Part shown: positions 44,043 through 53,224 of the stretch, in pieces
How positions within the stretch are numbered: the stretch's first letter is position 1
Layout of the letters: every line of letters begins with the position of its first letter
Assembly: GCF_023898315.1 (NCBI RefSeq)
Contig: NC_064614.1
Span: forward strand, 381,237,348 to 381,301,347
Direction of reading: 5' to 3'
Length of the DNA: 64,000 nucleotides
Origin: Schistocerca nitens
Taxonomy: Eukaryota; Arthropoda; Insecta; Orthoptera; Acrididae
Translations under genes and position numbers: made by a program
Notes under the pieces: generated by a model
Told to the model about the DNA's origin: nothing
Database searches by the model: none
Seen by the model: the letters and a program-made list of their open reading frames with translations, nothing else

Positions 44043-45468
44043 TTCACTCCTGGAAATGGAAAAAAGAACACATTGACACCGGTGTGTCAGACCCACCATA
44101 CTTGCTCCGGACACTGCGAGAGGGCTGTACAAGCAATGATCACACGCACGGCACAGCGGACACACCAGGAACCGCGGTGTTGGCCGTCGAATGGCGCTAG
44201 CTGCGCAGCATTTGTGCACCGCCGCCGTCAGTATCAGCCAGTTTGCCGTGGCATACGGAGCTCCATCGCAGTCTTTAACACTGGTAGCATGCCGCGACAG
44301 CGTGGACGTGAACCGTATGTGCAGTTGACGGACTTTGAGCGAGGGCGTATAGTGGGCATGCGGGAGGCCGGGTGGACGTACCGCCGAATTGCTCAACACG
44401 TGGGGCGTGAGGTCTCCACAGTACATCGATGTTGTCGCCAGTGGTCGGCGGAAGGTGCACGTGCCCGTCGACCTGGGACCGGACCGCAGCGACGCACGGA
44501 TGCACGCCAAGACCGTAGGATCCTACGCAGTGCCGTAGGGGACCGCACCGCCAATTCCCAGCAAATTAGGGACACTGTTGCTCCTGGGGTATCGGCGAGG
44601 ACCATTCGCAACCGTCTCCATGAAGCTGGGCTACGGTCCCGCACACCGTTAGGCCGTCTTCCGCTCACGCCCCAACATCGTGCAGCCCGCCTCCAGTGGT
44701 GTCGCGACAGGCGTGAATGGAGGGACGAATGGAGACGTGTCGTCTTCAGCGATGAGAGTCGCTTCTGCCTTGGTGCCAATGATGGTCGTATGCGTGTTTG
44801 GCGCCGTGCAGGTGAGCGCCACAATCAGGACTGGATACGACCGAGGCACACAGGGCCAACACCCGGCATCATGGTGTGGGGAGCGATCTCCTACACTGGC
44901 CGTGCACCACTGGTGATCGTCGAGGGGACACTGAATAGTGCACGGTACATCCAAACCGTCATCGAACCCATCGTTCTACCATTCCTAGACCGGCAAGGGA
45001 ACTTGCTGTTCCAACAGGACAATGCACGTCCGCATGTATCCCGTGCCACCCAACGTGCTCTAGAAGGTGTAAGTCAACTACCCTGGCCAGCAAGATCTCC
45101 GGATCTGTCCCCCATTGAGCATGTTTGGGACTGGATGAAGCGTCGTCTCACGCAGTCTGCACGTCCAGCACGAACGCTGGTCCAACTGAGGCGCCAGGTG
45201 GACATGGCATGGCAAGCCGTTCCACAGGACTACATCCAGCATCTCTACGATCGTCTCCATGGGAGAATAGCAGCCTGCATTGCTGCGAAAGGTGGATATA
45301 CACTGTACTAGTGCCGACATTGTGCATGCTCTGTTGCCTGTGTCTATGTGCCTGTGGTTCTGTCAGTGTGATCATGTGATGTATCTGACCCCAGGAAGGT
45401 GTCAATAAAGTTTCCCATTCCTGGGACAATGAATTCACGGTGTTCTTATTTCAATTTCCAGGAGTGTA
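44043..45468 (+). mobile_element. Complete Tc1-like transposon (1,426 bp)
   Basis: The ends are 29-bp TIRs (44043-44071 and 45440-45468) reading T(T/A)CACTCCTGGAAAT at the tips, with three mismatches, flanked by TA on both sides (44041-44042 and 45469-45470), the usual Tc1/mariner target. One uninterrupted transposase frame lies inside. A polyadenylation-like AATAAA occurs at about 45403. Element, frame and TIRs are all preserved, so it is the youngest DNA transposon here and possibly still active. Confidence 0.93.
44289..45311 (+). CDS. Tc1-like transposase, intact (340 aa)
   Basis: This would be a nuclear cut-and-paste transposase that binds its TIRs and inserts at TA. The start was chosen at MPRQRGREPYVQLTDFERGR because the upstream open stretch lies in the TIR/UTR region. 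Residues about 15-50 form a first helix-turn-helix (RRIAQHVGREVSTVHRCCRQ); a second lies near 85-110 (SARTIRNRLHEAGLRSR). The catalytic triad is FSDES, FQQDNARPH and SPIEHVWD. Between the second Asp and the Glu I count 32 residues, not the usual 34. Length equals the family norm (about 340 aa). No stop or frameshift. High GC relative to the flanks also marks it as a recent arrival. Confidence 0.93.
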   Translation: MPRQRGREPYVQLTDFERGRIVGMREAGWTYRRIAQHVGREVSTVHRCCRQWSAEGARARRPGTGPQRRTDARQDRRILRSAVGDRTANSQQIRDTVAPGVSARTIRNRLHEAGLRSRTPLGRLPLTPQHRAARLQWCRDRREWRDEWRRVVFSDESRFCLGANDGRMRVWRRAGERHNQDWIRPRHTGPTPGIMVWGAISYTGRAPLVIVEGTLNSARYIQTVIEPIVLPFLDRQGNLLFQQDNARPHVSRATQRALEGVSQLPWPARSPDLSPIEHVWDWMKRRLTQSARPARTLVQLRRQVDMAWQAVPQDYIQHLYDRLHGRIAACIAAKGGYTLY

Positions 45469-45835
45469 TATAGAAGATAAACTACTACCGTTTGTCCTTA
45501 TTCTGAAAAGAGCCTCAAAAATAATAAATATCAACAAGTCTAGAGGTATGTACGCTTGTTGGCAACGTTTCTTGTGGTAGCTTCACACGATAGAGATTGC
45601 TGACATCTTTTCTACTTTACTGGCATTTGGAAATCAACTCATCTACTATTATCATAAACAGCTGCGTACTAGTACCGGTAATAATATTAGCAAATGTATT
45701 GTAACGATAATCTGTGACGAGTTCCAAGTGGGTTCTTCTCATCATCATAACTATGTCACATTGATATAATACATTCTCTTAAACTACAGCTTAACGTACT
45801 CAGTAGTGTTGTTGATGTCATTATTTTGATCTTCA
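45469..45835. other. Spacer, nothing recognised
   Basis: No gene or repeat recognised. Confidence 0.5.
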
Positions 45836-46480
45836 TTCGGAAGGCTGGTTTGATGTAGCTGTCAACGCTTGAATGTGTTGTCCAGGTATTTTAACCCCTG
45901 CATAACTACTGGAACCCACATTCATTTGAGCCTGCTTGCTCTATTTTAGCCTTAGTCTACCTGTAAAATTTTTATTTCCTGCATTTCCCTCCATTACGAA
46001 GATAACTACTCCTTGGTGCCTCAGGATATGCCTCTCAACTCATACCGTCTTTTAATCAAATTGTACCAGAGAAGTCATTTTTCTCCAATTCAGTTCTCAT
46101 TTTTTATTCTATCCGTCTGTCTAATCTTCAGCATTCTTCTGTAGCGCCACATTCCAGAAGTTTCTATTTTCTTTTTTTCTGTACTTTTTAACTTACATAT
46201 TTCAGTCCATATAAAGCTAAGTTCTTAACAAATTCTTCAAAGAAAATTTTATAAAAAATCAATTTACATTCTATCTTAGCATATTTCTCTTCTTCAAATT
46301 GTTTTTCTCGCTATTGCCAGTTTGCCTTTAATACCCTTCTAACTTCCGTTATCGGTAGCTATTTTTCTGTCTAAATAACAAAAACCACTACTTATTTATT
46401 GCCTCCTTTCCTACGAAAGTTTCCTCATTATAACGTGCCTTAGTTCCACTACAGTCTATCATCTTTTACTATTTTTATTG
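45836..46480 (-). pseudogene. Old RTE LINE 3' region
   Basis: The segment follows the 53.2-53.9 kb RTE copy with heavy divergence: GGCTGGTTTGATGTAGCTGT at the 3' UTR, CCTTGGTGCCTCAGGATATG, TCTAATCTTCAGCATTCTTC, TGCCAGTTTGCCTTTAATAC and TTTTTATTGGTGTTCATCG in the same order. It is the oldest recognisable RTE copy in the window; no frame survives. Confidence 0.8.
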
Positions 46481-47369
46481 GTGTTCATCGATGTAGTATC
46501 ACTCGTACTACATATTATATAACGGATTTCAATGATTGTCATTAATAAAAGATATAGAAAAAAATCAATCATATACACTTGACAGGGCTAGGAAGCACGG
46601 TAGTAAAAAGTAACTGGATCCGAAGTATATAAAGTAAATTACCAACACATACTTATCATAAAATCATTTATTTATTGCAGGTGCTGCGTGTCGAGATACT
46701 CAGATCGCACATCTGTAAGTAGTGGAATATCACATTAATAAATGACCACTCTCGTGGAGGGGCAGCAAGACACCGAACGACGTTGGAATGGGACACTCTG
46801 AATTAACAAATTTTCGCATAAACTTTTATCGTGCGTTTTGTACCAATTGCACGAAAATATTAAATGAATCAGTCTCCTTCTGCAATGTCTGAATCACATA
46901 TTGTGATTTCTTGAATTTTGTACGGAAGAAGTGGGTTGAAAAATTGCCTCGATTTATTTGCGGGCCTCCAGTTTCCGTTCACGCCACACCTATTTCGGTA
47001 ACAGAAGCTGAGAAGAGTACCTTCCTGCATGCTGGCCACAGCTGGCAAAATGCCCTGGATCAGTTTGGTGAACCGCGTAACTATCTGGTTCGAGCAATCA
47101 GTGACGCGGCGCTAGCGTGGAGCCAGCACCGCCGAGCTCAATGATGCAACGCGTTATGCATACTCGCAAGGAGCCCTCACGTATCTCCCCTGACACTTCG
47201 TAGCACATGTCTCTCCTTTCAGCTTCCTGATTACCAGGTTAATAACAAAGTGTACTCACATTCAACACATGTGTTAAAAACTATCCCTGTTCTTTTCAGT
47301 GGATCAGATGATACACTTCCTCATTTTATATAAGGTGGCATCCGAACGTTCTCGAAATATATTAATTAA
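46481..47369. other. AT-rich spacer
   Basis: One open frame at 46911-47144 without recognised motif. Nothing else. Confidence 0.45.
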
Positions 47370-47690
47370 AATTCTTCACCATCACCTTCAGTGGTCCGCT
47401 TGGGTGCGAATGCGTCGATGGCAACGTTATTGTCACTTTTGAAATGCTCCTTTTATTAGGGTGATTCCGTTTTAATCTCCTTCACTGTATCAGATCTTCT
47501 CTCTTCAACTTTATTTGCATCTTGTAGAGGAGGAACAATTCGCACCTAATTAAGTCTGGTGAATATGTCGGATGGGAACAATTTCCATCTTGTTGCAATA
47601 AATAAAATCCTGAATAATGTAGGCAATGTACAGTTGTGCATTGACATAACAGAGTACCCAGTTCTTCGTACGCCACTTCTGCGGACATAT
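47370..47690 (-). pseudogene. Mariner-like transposase fragment
   Basis: The minus strand reads CSHPTYSPDLIRCELFLLYK then MQIKLKREDLI, matching the HPPYSPDLAPCDFxLFPKMK block with the third catalytic Asp region of mariner transposases. It is short and decayed. Confidence 0.6.
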
Positions 47691-48017
47691 TGTAATGATT
47701 GTTTCCTGTAATCCAGTCATCTACTCTGCGGGAAAGATTTTAGCCTGAGCAAAATTAAAGTTTCTGATCCGCTTCTGAAATATATTTCTCCGCTTAGAGA
47801 CATTCTTAATGTTTCCTTGCTTGAAACAAAGTTATCAGTTTACTGGTATATACCACTCCTAATTTGTAGACACTGTCAGTTTTGTCAAATCTCGTCGCCT
47901 CAGAGCCAGTGAATACTAAAGGATCGCCAGCAAGCGTCGAGAATTAGCAAAAATTGCTTATCATTAGGGATATATCACCTCTAGACGTTTGGTGCAAAGG
48001 CTTTGAAACACTCTGTG

Positions 48018-49150
48018 TGTATATAAGGGAGGGCTGTTTAGTAAATTATAACTCATTTCTTTCCTTATGACATACTTCTTTCAGAGTCAGAATTTGGTGA
48101 CAATATCACTCGACATCCTTTTGCATCTGCTAGTTTTCTACGCAATCTCCGTTACCTTCGGTTGCCTTACGCCAGCGTTGCGTACGTGATTGTATTCCCT
48201 GTTGGGCAAAGGTCTAGTACTGTTTCGTAGCCATGCTTTGACTGGATGAATTACGCTCTCGTCACCTTCAATGTTTGTCACACGTAGTGAATCCGTAAGT
48301 GGGCCAAACAAATGAAAGTCGGAAGGCGCCAGATCTGTGCTATACGGTAGATCAAGAAATGATGTCCAACCCAATTTGGCAAATTGTTCCCAGATTCCGA
48401 GACTTGTTATGGGCGTGCATTGCTGAGCTGGAACAAAACTTGTTTTCGAGTCTTGTCAGACCGAACACGTCGAAAACGATTATTTAGATTGTTCAGAGTC
48501 TTCACGTACGTCTCTGAATTAATGGCCGATTCTTTTGGCAACACCTCCACGAGAGTGACCCCATCAGTACCTCAAAAGACTGCCATTACGACTTTTCCAG
48601 CAAAGGCAGCTACCTTGAATTTATTTTTTTTTTATGCTTGTGGGTGTACCACTCCATAAGCTGCCTTTCTGTTTCTGGCTCAAAGTGACGCACGCAGGTT
48701 TCGTCACCTGTAACGATCCCTGTGACAGGCCTCTCCGTTGGCCTCAAACTGCTCCAACTCTTCAGATGAAATGGCGTAATTTCTTAATCTTGTGATCTGT
48801 TATGAGCATTGATGGGACCCATCTTGAGTAGACTTTTGAATATCCAAGAGTCGCAGACACTGCACAGGCACTACCGGTTCTCACACTAGCTGCGTAGCCA
48901 TTGTTCTGACACGCCCGATCTGCACGAATAATGGCACCGCTCGATTGACCTCGCCGGGATCAGTAGCTGCGACAGGACGTCCCTAACGTGGCCGATAATG
49001 GAGCTCCGTTTCTGTATTTTCCCCAAACATCTCGAGGAAAGTACGGATCGTTCACTAACCTGCCGGGTTCACTGATTTGCCTCTATGGGGTGCGATACCA
49101 GCCTCCTGCTAGCAATGTCCATCAACCGACACAGCACGTCTTAAATTAAA
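48018..49150 (-). pseudogene. Mariner-like transposase relic, most of the length
   Basis: Across frames the minus strand gives VTGDETCVRHFEPETERQLM (first catalytic Asp in GDE), GKVVMAVF, VLPKESAINSETYVKTLNNL and a decayed second Asp block (LFQLSNARP). LPYSTDLAPSDFHLFGPLTD has the third block and a C-terminal region ends near 48138. This is the SETMAR/mariner DD34D type. Many stops and frameshifts; TIRs not fixed, though the end near 48018-48050 (GGGCTGTTTAGTAAATTATA) may be one. Confidence 0.75.
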
Positions 49151-49342
49151 TTTTCCCTGAGACATTTAAGTCTCTAATTTATCTACGATAGCGTTGGAAG
49201 CTGAAGAAGCTTCCCCATTAAGTCCAATGCTGGGGTGCTATCCCAATACCGGAGAGCCCTGGTAATAGTGACAATATAAGGGGAGATGTGAATTGGAGTT
49301 TGTGTGTGGTGAGGGTAGTTCGTGCAGCTCTGTTGACCATAG

Positions 49343-49465
49343 TCGATGACTGACAGGAGGAACTGTTGTACGGTCTTGTGTGTGTGAGTGGATTCCTAAG
49401 GGACCAAACTGCTTACATCATCGGCCCCTAGACTTATACACTACTTAAACTAACTTCAACTAATG
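49343..49465 (-). repeat. SINE2 3' end plus private flank, inverted copy of 52.96-53.09 kb
   Basis: GTACGGTCTTGTGTGTGTGA and the following SINE2 tail and body to ACTAACTTCAACTA are, by eye, identical as reverse complement to the SINE2 at 52.85-53.05 kb. The shared part continues past the SINE end into the unique flank (GACAGGAGGAACTG). The SINE head is missing. A shared flank means the copies arose by duplication, not by independent insertion. Confidence 0.8.
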
Positions 49466-49467
49466 GT

Positions 49468-49535
49468 CAGCATATCTGCTTAGTAAACAAGAAGACGCGG
49501 GTTCGAGTCCCAGCCGCAGCACAAATTTTAATTCA
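49468..49535 (+). repeat. tRNA-like (Thr-type) remnant
   Basis: GGTCAGCATATCTGCTTAGT, then AAACAAGAAGACGCGGGTTC and GAGTCCCAGCCGCAGCACAA, reads as D-arm remnant, anticodon loop CTTAGTAA (AGT) and a good T-arm. Without a full acceptor stem it is not a functional tRNA gene; probably a SINE head. Confidence 0.45.
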
Positions 49536-49622
49536 CTTTTTCAGCTTCCAACGATATCGGGACACAGCAGTGTTTCGGGCATGGCACGAAATTACTCAGG
49601 ATGGCATTCATAATATGTTTGC

Positions 49623-49805
49623 CGGCCGGTGTGGCCAAGCGGTTAAAGGCGCTACAGTCTGGAACCGCGTGGCCGCTACGGTCGCAGGTTCGAATCCTGC
49701 CTCGGGCATGGATGTGTGTGATGTCCTTAGGTTTAAGTAGTTCTAAGTTCTAGGGGACTGATGACCTTAGATGTTAAGTCCCATAGTGCTCAGAGCCATT
49801 TGAAC
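49623..49805 (+). mobile_element. SINE1 with 14-bp TSD
   Basis: Plus-strand SINE1, with a good box A (GTGGCCAAGCGGTTAAAGGC) and box B; the body lacks the TTAGTTAGG repeat after CCTTAGG. Perfect TSD CATAATATGTTTGC at 49609-49622 and 49806-49819. Confidence 0.97.
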
Positions 49806-49819
49806 CATAATATGTTTGC

Positions 49820-50474
49820 TTGCATGCCACAACGAATACAAGACTGTGATCGTGCCCTTGGAAGTCACACCACATACTGAGGTCAATGACAGACATCAGT
49901 ACCGAATAGATCACCTCATTCTGATGTAGCCGATGGAAATCCTTTCCGGATGGAACGAAAGTTTGGTTATATAAAACCGATTATGTAATAAAGATTTCTG
50001 ATAAATAACACTGGCGTTTCACGGTGTAAGATTTTCCATCGGTGTAGCATATACGTTCTGTCAGTAGTTATTTCGTTACGTATTGTCGTATTCTTCGAGT
50101 CACCAGCGTGCCAGGCCTAGCCGTCTTTGCTTCGATGACAATGGGCCATTGCAGAAGACATCACGTCACCAGTGGACAGCCCTGCAGGCAGGCAATGAAG
50201 GCCAATAGCGCCCATTAAGAGCGGTTCGTGGCATCGGCGGTGCTGCTGGTGGGCAGCCCCGCGGCTTCGCACAGCGAACTCGGATTGCTCCTTAAGTGTT
50301 CGGGCCGGCAGGCTGCGGCGGCGGGTACTTGGCTCGCTGGTCACGCTCGCTACGTGAGACGCGCTTCCCGTTGTGACGTCACAGCTTTAAAGGGGCGCTG
50401 GAGCTCAAGCGGGCGTCTAGCTACGAAAGCGAGTTCATTCACCAAAGTAAACAAAAAGTGGTTTACCTCCCATA
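49820..50474. other. Spacer with CpG-rich patch
   Basis: From about 50215 to 50420 the sequence is CpG-rich and holds TGACGTCA (50373), the CRE palindrome, next to TTTAAAGGGGCGCTGG. It could be a promoter remnant. No transcript structure seen. Confidence 0.35.
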
Positions 50475-50611
50475 CACACATCAACAAAAGTTTTGCATTA
50501 TCCCGATATGTCGCGCAGGCGTGTTGGTAATGCGACTGTTCCTGCGCCGATCGCAGGTTCACCCCTGACGTTGCTTGTAAACACGCACACAGTAAAATAA
50601 ATGTCGTGTTA

Positions 50612-50994
50612 CTAGGGCCTCCCGTCGGGTAGACCGTTCGCCGGTCCAAGTCTTTCGATTTGAAGCCACTGCGGCTACTTGCGCGTCGATGGGGATGAAA
50701 CGATGATGACTAGGACAACGCAACACCCAGTCCCTGAGCGGAGAAAATCTCCGACCCAGTCGGGAATGGAACCCGGGCCCTTAGGACTGACATTCTGTCT
50801 CGCTGACCACATTTTTTTTTTTTTTTTTTAAGTTCGGTATTGTTCGTTGCGTTTGGTCTGGGCAGACGTCACAAGACATCCGTTCAAGTTGATCGTTGAT
50901 TGCTTTACTCAGTTTTTTATTACAGAGGACGAGCAGCCCTCTGACCGAACACGCTGAGCTACCGTTCCGGCGACCACTCAGCTACTGGGGGCGC
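50612..50994 (-). mobile_element. SINE6 (tRNA-headed), with nested SINE5
   Basis: On the minus strand a tRNA-like head (box B complement in GGGAATGGAACCCGGGCCC, start GCCCCCAGTAGCTGAGTGGT) leads into GGAGATTTTCTCCGCTCAGG and a body running to GAACGGTCTACCCGACGGGA. SINE5 interrupts the head. Ends are approximate and no TSD is clear. Confidence 0.7.
50811..50971 (-). mobile_element. SINE5 inserted in SINE6 head, 6-bp TSD
   Basis: Minus strand: head GCCGGAACGGTAGCTCAGCG, continuing TGTTCGGTCAGAGGGCTGC, then CTGTAATAAAAAACTGAG, a GATGTCTTGTGACGTCTGCC body and an A-rich tail (T19 on the plus strand). The TSD GACCAC (50805-50810 and 50972-50977) lies in the D-loop of the host tRNA-like head. Confidence 0.88.
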
Positions 50995-51119
50995 ACATGC
51001 TCATAGTTACCATGAGTGCCATCTACGAATAGAACGTGACTCTCGAATGGATTACAGCATCCCGTTGACTTTAAGGCATCAGTAGAGGCACATTAGAGAT
51101 TCGTGTGGAACAGTAGAGT

Positions 51120-52135
51120 GAACAGCCACCATACCATGATGGACAATCGCGGCCAATAATAGGGTCGCATCATCACGTTACGCGCAGAAGGTTTGTCACC
51201 TAGGGCAGTTGCTCGACGTGGGCACCAGAGTCAAAGTGAAGTCGTGCGGACATGGAATCGGTTCCAACTGACAGGTAGTGTTGAGGGCTTATCACCACAC
51301 AGGTCGTCCACGTTCGACAGGTGCACAGTATGGTCGATATCTATGACTTTTGACTCAAGGGAATCGTGGGCTGAGAGCTTCAGAACTGAATTCGCAGTTC
51401 GAATAGGCAAAAAGGCATCATATACCGCATAAAATTGTTAAGAGATCATTGCATGATGCGAACCTCCATGCTCGACGACCATAGCGATCACGACGTCGTA
51501 CACCACGGCACCATGGACTCCGTTACAGATGGGGACTAAATAATGCGGAATGGACGCCCGAGAATTGGCGTCCTGTGCTGTTTACGGACGGAAATCGGAT
51601 CTATTTGATAATCGCAGGCAATGTGTCTGATGACAACCCAGTAATAACTAACCCTCCAGCAGTGTTGTACAAGTGCAACAAGATGATGGTGGAGAGACGA
51701 TCTGGAGTAGCATTACGTGGGGTCACCGTACACCTTTCTTGGTTATTGAGGCAGTTATCACTTCTCTGCAGTATAGGAACGAAATTTTGCAGGCAACAGT
51801 GGAACAGTATCGCCTACAGTTTGGTGACAATTTCACCTTCATGGATTATAACTCGCGTGCTCACCGTGTTGTTCTCGTGAAAACATTCCTTAGACATTCT
51901 AGGGTCACCAGAATAGAGCGGCCTGCTTGTTTCTCGGAGATGAACCCGATCGAGCATATGTGAGGTAGAGTGATAAGAGCTGTTTATGGACGTCGTACCC
52001 TACACAGCTTACGCAGAATCGACATTGGAGAGTGAGACAATGTGGACTACGGCTGGCTTGATGATATCATCTGAGCATCCGAGCAAGAGGAAGTTTCATC
52101 AGGTGCTGAAGTTTTTCAAGAGTGCTGTGAAACTC
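51120..52135 (+). pseudogene. Tc1-like transposase, inactivated
   Basis: The plus strand gives the N-terminal HTH (AEGLSPRAVARRGHQSQSEV then VRTWNRFQLTGSV), the first catalytic block PVLFTDGNRI, the middle block SSITWGHRTPFLVIEA, FGDNFTFMDYNSRAHRVVLV and MNPIEHM ending in a stop. The second catalytic Asp (family FMDDNARAHR) is Tyr here, and several frameshifts occur, so the enzyme is dead. It reads in the orientation of the surrounding inverted ends. Confidence 0.85.
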
Positions 52136-52378
52136 CGTCCCTTAAAACAGACGATTCTGTAGTGTCACAAATGATTGTTAATCTGGACACATTACACGTG
52201 AATATATCCGCATGCTTCAGAGCAGATTTTGGTTTCCCGTGCCATGAATTTTGAAATAAAGGAGCGATGCAAAACTTTTGTTGATATCTGCAGTTTCGAA
52301 AGAAATTTATTTCTTGAAATGTAGAATAGCATTTCCACTTGCTATATTGAACGACATCACTCAAGGCTCGCAAATAAA

Positions 52379-52800
52379 GGGTGAATCAAAAAGGACTTTA
52401 CAATTTTGAAAAGTCGTATAAATTTTTTCTTCCGATTTACAGGCATAGTGTTTTTGTTATCTTAAAGGAAGAGAGATCACGTTTGGGGACTTTCTACAAG
52501 TCCGCTTTCCAAGTAAATAAGTGGGCCGATTTGTGTCGATTCTCCCGGTCTCCCGTTCTCCCATGCACTGGACCTGACACCTCCTGACTTTTCTTTTAGG
52601 GAATCGTCAAGGGTGCCTTGTTTTTTCGACACTTACCAGCTCTTCTACCGGAGCTCAGAGCTAGGATCTACCTCACTGCTGTATAAGTCACGCCTGACAT
52701 GCTGCAGCGAGTTTGACATGAAACCAAATATGTACGTTAAATGTACAAATCAATAATCAATATGAGTTTTCAAAGTTGTAAAATCCTTTGTGATACACAC
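52379..52800 (+). mobile_element. Deleted mariner-like element with 34-bp TIRs
   Basis: The left end GGGTGAATCAAAAAGGACTT (52379 on) pairs with the right end, whose reverse complement starts GTGTGTATCACAAAGGATTT (to 52800); about 34 bp with several mismatches. Inside, LPALLPELRARIYLTAV and VTPDMLQRV match the C-terminus of a mariner-related insect transposase. Only the tail of the gene remains. Confidence 0.75.
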
Positions 52801-52847
52801 TACATAAGATAGGATTCGGTATTGTATTTCGCTGTGGAAGACCGTAC

Positions 52848-53048
52848 ACCACGCGGAGTGGCCGCGCGGTTTGAGGCGTCATGTCATGGACTACGCGGCC
52901 CCTTCCGCTGGAGGTTCGAGTACTCCCTTGGGCATGGGTGTTTGTGTTGTTCTTAGCATAAGTTAGTTGAAGTTAGTTTAAGTAGTGTATAAGTCTAGGG
53001 GCCGATGATGTAAGCAGTTTGGTCCCTTAGGAATCCACTCACACACAC
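52848..53048 (+). mobile_element. SINE2 with 10-bp TSD
   Basis: Full SINE2: head ACGCGGAGTGGCCGCGCGGT, box B GGTTCGAGTAC, body AAGTTAGTTTAAGTAGTGTA and tail GAATCCACTCACACACAC. TSD AAGACCGTAC at 52838-52847 and 53049-53058. Its last part and flank are repeated inverted at 49.34-49.47 kb. Confidence 0.93.
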
Positions 53049-53058
53049 AAGACCGTAC

Positions 53059-53203
53059 GACAGTTCCTCCTGTCAATCATCGAACGAATGCCGAAATGGC
53101 CGATATTGAGGTAAGTGATCGCGAAATACAAAAATCAAGCAAAACTGCTCAACAGTCCGAAAACAAATGGACCGGATGGAGTACCAGTGGGGTTCTACAG
53201 AGG
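53059..53203 (+). pseudogene. Jockey-like LINE RT, part 1 (before RTE insertion)
   Basis: With frame changes the text reads KLLNSPKTNGPDGVPVGFYR, the N-terminal KxxGPDGIPxxFYK motif of Jockey-type RT. It stops at the RTE 3' end. Its continuation is found on the far side of the RTE at 56472. Confidence 0.65.
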
Positions 53204-53224
53204 TTGTTGTTGTTGTTGTGGTCT

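Larger units (their letters stand above)
50475..52290 (+). mobile_element. Tc1-like element with nested SINEs
   Basis: Inverted ends ATCAACAAAAGTTTTGCAT (50480-50498) and its reverse complement (52267-52285) enclose a dead transposase. Removing the SINE6/SINE5 composite at 50612-50994 brings the element near the family size of about 1.4 kb. Confidence 0.85.

Noticed and set aside
44393..44954. Minus-strand open frames inside the intact Tc1-like element
   Set aside because: GC-rich coding DNA produces long antisense frames; the plus-strand frame holds the HTH and catalytic triad.
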